A DNA stretch of 64,000 nt from Heterocephalus glaber. Lineage: Eukaryota; Chordata; Mammalia; Rodentia; Bathyergidae. A program made the position numbers and the translations under genes. Within the stretch, counting starts at the first letter, position 1. The number at the start of each line of letters is the position of its first letter. Below are positions 13,801-22,800 of this stretch, one piece after another. The notes beneath the pieces are model-generated. The model had not been told where the DNA came from. It was given only the letters and a program-made list of their open reading frames with translations, and did not search any database. The stretch is from contig NW_004624801.1 of assembly GCF_000247695.1 (NCBI RefSeq), forward strand, positions 4,216,200 to 4,280,199, read 5' to 3'.

Positions 13801-16800
13801 AGGCCCAGGAGCAGGAAATTCCCCCATGCCCCTGCAACTGCCCCTGGACCTAGGTTCTCTGCCCAGCCCCCAGCATCTGTCCCAGAAGAGGCATTCAGGA
13901 ATATGAGCCATAATTAACACACCTCTGCCAGTCACTTTCCAGAACACTTTGCATATATTCATTTGTAGGGTCAAAAGTATTATTGCCTCCACATGTCAGA
14001 TGAGACAGCTGAGGCAACTAAAAGAAGAAATGACTAATTCATGGTAGCAGCTAGGAAAGGGCAGAGCCAGGATTCGAACCCAAGAGGATGCTCCTGACCT
14101 GTTCAACCAGGGATGAGCAAGAAGGCGCTGAGGGCTGAGGCAGTGGCACCTGGCTCCTCCCAGGACCCAGGTCTGATCTTCCTCCACTCCTCCCATCTCT
14201 CCCTGACTCAGGGCACCAGTGACTTCTGCATGGCCCCTGACATCTTCATCTTGAACAATACGCAGGGCCAGATCAGCACAGGTAACGCACTAGGGCCTCT
14301 GCCCGTGGAGCTGCCCCGATGCTCAGGCTAGGCCTGTGCCGCCGGCCAGATGGCGCCTCTCCCTGCCCTCAGACTTTGGGTCTATAGACACTGCCTCCTT
14401 TAGGGGCTTGGAGTTGGAGAGGGACACCTGGCTTGGCCACTGAGGGTAGCAGAGGGTCTGGTCCCTCATGAGCCGCCTCACACCCATTCTTTTACCTTTC
14501 AGAGGTGACCCGCTACTACCTGTATTGCAGCCAGAGTGTGAGCAGTCCCTTCCAGCAGGTACAGCACCCAGACATACCCTCAACCCAAGGCCACCACCAG
14601 TCAGGAAGGTAGTTGGTATCCCTGCTTCACTGTGGTCCTTGCTAAGCTCCTTCTCTGAAGGGACCTGTGTTTTGTTTTGTTTTGTTTGGTACCGGGGATC
14701 AAACTCGGGTCCTTGTGCTTTCGCAGCAGGTGGTGAAACCACTGAGCTAAATCCCCGGCCCAGAGACCTGTGTTCTTAGCGTGGTTCAGAGCCGAGTTGC
14801 TCACACAATCCCAGATGTGCACCTCCCTGAGGAGCTCGTTATCATGCAGATGTTGAGGTGGGGCCCAAGAGCCTGAATTTCTCATGTGCTCCCAAACAAG
14901 ACCCATGCTACTGGTCTGAAGACCACATCTGAGAAGCGAGTGGACCATGTAGCTCTTAAGAAACCAGAGGGATGGAGGAAGACTTCCTGCAGGCAGAGAG
15001 GAGCATAATCGTGGCCATAGTGGATAGCTTGACCAGAGCAGTGGGACAGCTGGAACTGCCAACCCCATGTGGGTCAGGGTCCCACATTCTAGAACAACTA
15101 ACCTGATCAGGCCCTCCCAGCAGGTCACCCCACCCAGGCCCCGTCATGCATTTGTAACCAGTGGGTAGTAGGGGGCTGTAGGAGGACAGGCCCCTCAGTA
15201 GCTTTGTGGGCTCCTGGGAAACAGAGCCTCAGGGGGCTGTGATCTCTTGGCCCAGGCATTGACCGTCTTCCAGCGCTCGGTGACCTCCATGCAGATCCAG
15301 GTCTCGGGGCTGCTGCAGGTCGCTGTGCCCCTCTTCCCCACGGCAGAGGTAAGGCGGCCACCTCCTGCAGCACCTGTTCTGGGACAGGAAAGCCCCGGGT
15401 GAACCAGGCAACCTTTTCCCCATCCACACTCCCCCTAGCCCCAGGCCAGCCTATGGCGAGCTGGCTGCTGGCCTGCACCCCACCCCCTGGTGCTTCAGGC
15501 CCTTCTTTTGGCTCTGAAAACCACTTTGCTCACCCTGTCTGCAGTTTGATCTGTGAGCCCTCTCCCATTGCTCACACTCTGACTCTGCCCCTCTTCCTGC
15601 TGCAGAAAGATCTCCTCGAAATCCAGCTCCTGCTGAACTCCTCAGAGACCAGTCTTCACCAACTAACGGCCATGCTGGATTGCCGTGGGCTGCACAAGGT
15701 GTGGGGCTCCCCAGAAAGCCACACAGAAGGAGAAGCTAACAGAGACCTAGGAGAGTGATTGCCTGGGCTCCCTGCAGGCGGTAGAAAGGAGGAAGGGCTG
15801 GCTTCTTGTTTCCCTCCAGTGGCTGAAACAGGGAGGCCCAGGGAAAGGAACGGGGGGGAGGGGGCAGGAATAGGCTGAATCAGGTTAGCTCTTGAACACG
15901 GAAGGACCCCGACTTGTAAGAGGGAAGCAGCTCCCCACTGTCCACACTCCCAGCCATCTCCGTGGGCTGGAAATGGTGTCCCAACCCCATTGCCAGGGTC
16001 CTCTATCTCCCCAGGAGTTTGGGATATCAGACAGGCACGGGAATGCAGTACGACATTACTGCTGGGAGTGTGTGAGCACCCCCACCCGCTAGCAGAGAGC
16101 CAGTGTGTGTTGCGTCATCCACATCTGGTGTGGATTTAAGACAGTAGTCAAGATAATGGTCATAGAAGCCTTTTCCTAAGTGTACAGCTCGGTGCTCAGC
16201 CCTCAGTGCTTTATATCCAATGTGTATTTAGTCCTCACAGTGACACTCTGCAGGAGTTATTTCATGGGAAATCTTATAAGTCAGGAAACCAAAGGGTGTG
16301 TGTAGAGAGATAAATAGACATACATATCTGTACACATGGATGTGTGAACATGTGCAGAAAGTACCTTACTGAAGCTTTTAGGGCTGGCAAGGCAGGGACA
16401 TGGGTTTTAGATCCTGGCACTCTGATTTCAGAGCTAAGAGGATGAATCACCCTTGTGCCCTCTCTCCCACCTCTGCATCCTGTCCCTCAGCAAGTCCTGG
16501 CAACTGTCCTCCCAAATGAATCCTGAATCCGTGCATGTCTGTGTCTGCCCCACCCACTCCCGTGGCTTCCACCATGGTCCAGGCACCGTCCTGCTCCCCT
16601 GGGTGACAGCCATGACCTCCTAAACATCCACCTGGGAAGTGAGGGCCCTTCCGCTTCCTCCTGCCCTTCTATCTCCCAAGGCCTTTCCCACATGCAGCCA
16701 GAGGGGTCAGTTTTTAAAATGGATCAGATCGTTGGGTGTGGCAGTGCCTGCCTGGAATCCCAACATGCAGGAGGCCAAGGCAGGATTGCCATGCGTTCAA

Positions 16801-19800
16801 AGCCAGCCTGTGCTCATAGTGAGATTCTGTCTCAGAAAAAAAAGAAAAATAAGATCACATCCTTCTCTCCTCAGACACTGCTGTCTTTCTCTCATTTACA
16901 GAAAATCTAGATTCTCCTCCTGCTGGCCTGTCTCTCTTTTTTGGGAGATGGAGTCTCACTGCTTTGTGGTCTCCAACTCAACTCCTGGCCTCGAGCAGTC
17001 TTCCCAGCTCAGCCTCCCAAGCAGCTGGGGCTACAGGCTCATGACACCATGTCCAGCTCTTTTCTCTAAACATGAGGAGCCCATCCCCTTTGCCTTGTTT
17101 CCTCAAGGCACGCTCCTCCCTGCCATCCTGGCCTGGGTTTATGCCCCCGACCTGGCTACCCACCCCCTGTAGCTTCATCTGCCTGGCTCAGAGCCAGCCC
17201 TGCCACCCCTGGCACACAGTGGGTGTGAACCCATGAAGCCCTGTTGTGTTGAGCTCTCTAGTGAAGACCCAGTGGCCATAAAAGGTGCTTGGGGGCTGGG
17301 GATTTAGCTCAGTGGTTTTGCTGCAGCTGCGCAAGCGCAAGGACCCGAGTTTAATCCCCAGTACCAAAAAAACAAAAAAATTTTAAAAAAGGTGCTTGGG
17401 ATGGGGAGCAGCCAGGAGAGTCCAGGTCCAGGCTGCGGGGAGAGGCTTCCCAAAAGACCCAAGGCTGTGGCCCTCATTCCTCCTCAACCGTGGGTCCCGC
17501 TCCTCCCAGGACTACCTGGACGCACTCACCGGCATCTGCTATGACGGCATCGAGGGCCTGCTCTTCCTTGGCCTCTCCTCCCTCCTGGCTGCCCTGGCCT
17601 TCTCCATGCTGATCTGTGTGGGGCCGCAGGCCTGGAAGCACTTCACCACCAGGTGGGTTCGGGGAAGAGGAGAGGAGCCTCCTACAGCCAGGGTGCTGAT
17701 CGCCTGGGGCTGGGAGGCCAGCATCGGCCCCAGAAGGCTGCCTGGGTGACTACAGAAGTCTCCCCATGAGTCCCCAAAAAGGTTTCAGGAGCACAGGGCT
17801 GAGGATGGTGACAGCCCTGTGCCACCACCTGGGCTCCCTTGCTCCTCTCCCTTGGCAGGACTCGTAGGTGCTGGGAGGGTGCCCCAGGGAGCTCCAAGAA
17901 GGATAAATTGGGTCCCTGTTAGGAGGGAACCAGTGTCCCTGTGCAGAGTCGGCTGGTGGGCTACCTGGAAGAGGTGGACAAGGAGTTAGAGTAGGATGGA
18001 GTGACTGTGAGAGCAAGGCTCGTGCTTTTGAAGAATCTCCAGAAGATGCATCTGGCCATCAAGAGCACCTTGGGAAGAAAGACTAGGAAGAAGAAGAGGA
18101 CCCAGTGTCTCGAGCCTCCCTGGCCAAATTTTATGTGTCATTCTAGGGATAGAGACTATGATGACATCGATGACGATGACCCCTTTAACCCCCAAGCACG
18201 GCGTATCGCGACGCACAACCCCCCGAGGGGGCAGCTACACAGCTTCTGCAGCTACAGCAGTGGCCTGGGCAGCCAGAGCAGCCTGCAGCCCCCCACCCAG
18301 ACCATCTCCAATGCCCCTGTCTCCGAGTACATGTATGGCCAGGCCCCCCACATCCACCCTGGGACAGCACAGCCTTTCCCAGCCCTAGAGGGGAGCTGGG
18401 TCTGCTAATTTGGTCACAGAGCCACATGTGGGAGGGAGGCACTGAAGCCTAGATGCCCACAGACCACAAGCCCTGCAAGGTCCCAGGCCTGGCCGGCTGC
18501 GCTTCATACCGTGTTGCTCCCGGTACCTGACCTCTGCTGCATGTCCCCCGGTCCCTCTAGAGTACCTTGTCCTTTATTTTCCCACCTACACTCCATCCAT
18601 TCCCACGCTCCCCATATGCTCATCCGTGGGACCCTCCCCCAGACGTCTGCACGCACACCCCACAGCCCTGCACCCTCCTGAGTGCTCCTTTCGGCCCCCA
18701 GGAACCAGGCCGTGCTCTTCGGTGGGAACCCTCGCTACGAGAATGTGCCGCTCATTGGGAGAGGCTCCCCTCCGCCCACGGTAAGCAGCCTTCCTTCCCT
18801 TACAGAGCCAGCGCTGTGGCCCTGGGCGGGAAGAGAGTCAGAGATAATCCCGCTGTCGGCCCAGTGCATGCTCCCCACAGAGGCAGGACTCTGAGGATGA
18901 GGCGGCTTCATTCTTGGATCAGCATTGGACCAGACCACCCTATACATCACAGTCAGTCTGCTGAACCGTCTGCAAAGGCGGAAGGAGATTTCCCCCTTTC
19001 ATGTGGCCAGGCAGGCACAGCCCACTGTCCTGCTGTCCTCAGGATAAATGTCCTCCGGCAAGTGTGACAGCACCCTCGGTCATGCCAGCCACCCTGAATC
19101 CCCTAGTAATTGAGATTGCCATCTTTGTCAGATAATTGCCTTTCTCTAGAGGAAGAAGGAAATTTCTCATGTCTCCGTAACAGTCAGGAGTTGTAATGTA
19201 GAGGCTAGTGCCTAAGTTAGGCTCCCACCGAGGAGAAAACCACTGTCTTTCCCTGTGTTAACCTTCCCGACGTCCTTAAGAAGCTGGTTCAGCCTTCTGT
19301 GCCCCCGTGCACTGTAATCCTAGCACTCTTGGAAGCTGAGGCAGGAGGATCACAGGTTCATGGCCAGCCTGGGCAATTTCAAGACTTAGTGACACCCTGT
19401 CTCAAAACAAAGAATAAAAAGGACTGGGGATGCAGCTCAGTGCAAAGGCCCTGGATTCACTCTCTAGTATTAGAGAGAAAAAGACAGGGCACCAGCTCAC
19501 TCCTGCACCCACCGTAAGACTGGCAAGAGCCTTATTTGGCCTTTTTAACACTTGATCTTAGCCAAAAGGCTGAGAAGCGATGTTTTGGCCTTTTTAAAAG
19601 GTTAAATGCATCTCAAAAGGACAGAGACCCACACATCTGTAATTCCAGGTACTCAGGAGGCTGAGGCAGGAGGATTAAAAGCTTGAGGCCAGCCTGAGCA
19701 ACCTCCCAAAACCCTGTCTCAAAATATTAAAAAAGCTAGGGATGTAGCTTAGTGGTTGAGCATCCTTGTGTTTGATTCAAGCATCATTTAAAAAAAATTA

Positions 19801-22800
19801 CAGGGCCGGGGATTTAGCTCAGTGGTTTTGCTGCCTGCTGCGCAGGCACAAGGACCTGAGTTCGATCCCTGGTACCAAAAAATAAAAAAAAATTTTTTTA
19901 ATTCCAGTAAGTTTCTAAAGAAAATACTCCAAAAAGAGAGGGTGTCTTACTTTCTCACTGCTGAGACAACACCCAGGGGCCTTAAGTTAAAGGAGGAGGG
20001 GTTTATTTTGGCTCACAGTGTGTGGAGGTTTCAGTCCGTAGTTGCTGGCTCCAAGGCAGGATGACATGGCAGAGGGGAAAGAGTTCATGGTGTGGCAGGC
20101 CAGAAGCAGCAGCCTTCCTTCTGCTTCCCCTTTTTATTTCATTCAGGCTACAGGCCCGTTGGTTGGTGCCAGCCGTACCCAGGGTGGGGCTTCCCACTGC
20201 AGTAAATCCATCACCCACACCCAGAACCATGGTAAACCCATCGGTGGGCTGAGGGAGTACCACCCACCCATCACCCAGCCACTCCCAGAGCCCCACCTGT
20301 GAGCACAGGAGGCTCTGGAGGGACACCTGGATACAAGCAGTCAGAGGCAGTCACTTCATTTTTGCAACAAGGAGAGTGAAGGGAATTTCTCCTTTTTGAT
20401 TTGTGCTTCCGAGCCAGGGATTTAGCTCAGTGGTTCCATTGCCTGCCCTGCAAGTGCAGGGTCCTGAGTTCAATCTCTGGTACAAAAAAAAAGAAAAGGA
20501 AAGAGTTGTGCCTCCGATTAAGCCAGGGTCCCTGCATGGTTCTGATACCAGACGCCATGCTCCTCCACCCCATCAGTGCTCAAAGCCCCTCAGACCGTGT
20601 CCTAGGGAGGTCCACGCCTCCTGCCCACCTCATCACCCTCTGCCAGCAGGAGCCTCAGTTGTGAGGGGTAGACCATGATGTCTTCTCCCAGAGAAGGATC
20701 TGCAAGTCACAGGACTGCAGCCTGGGGTGGGAAGACCTGCAGAGACAGTACAAACTCCAGGGCAAAGTCCCTGGGCTCAAGTCCTAGCTCATTACTTATG
20801 GCCTCTGGGACCTTGGACAACTACTTTGCAGCTCCTTGCCTCAGTTTCCCCATCTATAAGATGGGGATGGTGATAATAGCACCTACCTTGTAGGTGATCT
20901 GAGCATTGGAGGAATCAGTTATTGTAAAAGTGTGATATGGGCTGGGGGTGCAGCTCAGCGGTACAGCACTTGTCCCTAGCACTACAAATAGAAATAGCTG
21001 TATGTGCAGCACATGGTGCCATGAGACATATAAGACAGTGAGCTGGTTTTTGGGTTTTTTTTAACCAACTTCTGTTACAAGAAAGGGCAAGGTCAGAAGA
21101 TTGGGAGACATAGGCAGAATTCTTGAGCCAGATGCTCACCTTCACATGACTGGACACAGCATTTTACCTGCCCAGCTAGGGGTTTGCAAAGGGGCTACTG
21201 AGCCACTGTGAGAGAGCAGCACTGGGGACCCAGAGACCTGGGAGCTGTGAGGGACCTGAGCCTGCCACCCCGGGAAGCACACTGGTGGAATGTTTAGCAG
21301 GATCCCGGCCTCCGCCCACTCCAAAGCCTGCTTGGACCAATCCCATCTCTCCCTCCAATCTCCCCACCCTGCTGTTCTGCCCAGCACACCTTTCCTGCTG
21401 TCCTTTTAAGCACCTTCACAGACAGCACCAGACCCAGCCTAATTTCATTCTCTCCCACTCTGGAAAGGGCAGTGGGCTGGGGAAGCCTGTGTGGGAGTCA
21501 GCACCTTTTAGACCCCACTCTGGCGTCTCCTAAGTACCTGAAGCCTCCTGTGGATCTCTTTTCTACCCACCAGCTCTGGAACCCAGGAATGCAGATTGAC
21601 TTGAATAGTATTCTAAGCAAAACGTTAATAGGGAAAATCTGTGAAAACAGAATTACTCAGTGCATTATGATGGTAAATAAAATTGATTTTTGGATCACCT
21701 TGTTTTGAAAGATCAGGCCATTCCCTTTTCCATTAGCAGGGGTAAACAACAACTGACCTTACTTGCAAGGCTCAAGGGTCGAATAAACCTTCCCCCCTGT
21801 AATTTAGACCTGTGTGGCATCTTCGCTTTGGCATAGTGAACTGCCCAACATCACAAGGCTGAGCCTGCCCTGGGGAAGACCCCCACTCCCTGCCCCTGCA
21901 AGGAGCATCAGGAGACCTCTGATGGTGCTGCTGGCCTTCCCCACCTCCCATGCCAGCTTGAGTCTTCATCAGCGCCCTGTGTGAGGTGGATAAGCTCTTC
22001 CCTCTGCCCAGCTCCCTCTCTGGGTCAGCCAGGGCTTGTCACTGGGGTGAGATATACCCACTAAGGCAGTCCGGAAAGCGCAATCTGCCCCTTGGCTGGA
22101 AATACGTCTTCCTCTACCTCAGCCTTCAAAGAATCCCTTCTGTCCTGTCCTTCCAGGCACTGGTTCCTAGACCCAGTGGCCCAGAGTGATCCAGGGTGAA
22201 TGTTAAAAATTGTGCCTCAGGACATTACAACAGAGTTACATATCTTCATGGGCTTTGTGATTCTAAAATCAGGCAATACTTCATTCTATAAAGTAGAACC
22301 AGTGTCCCAGTGAGCTCAGCAGAGGAGATATTGTTTGTGATTTTTAAATTTATTTTTGTACGTTGCTGGTGCTGGGGGCGGAATCCAGGGCCTCAGACAT
22401 GCTGAGCACATGCTGTGCCACTGAGCTACACCACCAGCCCCCTGGATGTTGGTTTTATAGACAGTGAAGGACCGAGAAAGCAGAAACAAGGAACAAAAAA
22501 CGATTCTGGTCATTTTGAAGTCACTCTCCTTGTAAGGGGAGAAGAGGGAATCTGAGCAACAGAGAAATAACCAGTTGATAAACTTCAAATTAGTTCAGAT
22601 CCCCTCACCCAGGACTGGGGAATGAACCCAGGGCCTTCACACTGAACTACATCCCAAACATTTTTTATTTTCTATGTCCTAACAGCGATCTTCTGTGGTT
22701 TTAATTGAATAACACCAACACTAAGAATTCTTTGCAGAGTCACAGAAATAGAATCTCCCAGGGAAAGGGGCCTGGGAGGTTCTAAGTCTAACAACTCTAT

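Larger units (their letters stand above)
9550..14211 (+). other. TTYH2 intron 6
   Basis: It holds one ID-like SINE (10293-10378) and old MIR/L2-like stretches near 9700-9780, 12390-12480 and 13970-14090. A 216-codon open frame on the minus strand (11090-11740) looks fortuitous. Confidence 0.65.
14559..15255 (+). other. TTYH2 intron 8
   Basis: It holds an antisense ID-like SINE and an old MER5A-like remnant. Nothing further was recognised from 14950 to 15255. Confidence 0.7.
15699..17509 (+). other. TTYH2 intron 10
   Basis: Three SINEs lie in the 3' half, two of them in opposite orientation about 90 bp apart. The 5' half is unique apart from an L2/MIR-like stretch near 16195-16300. Confidence 0.7.
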
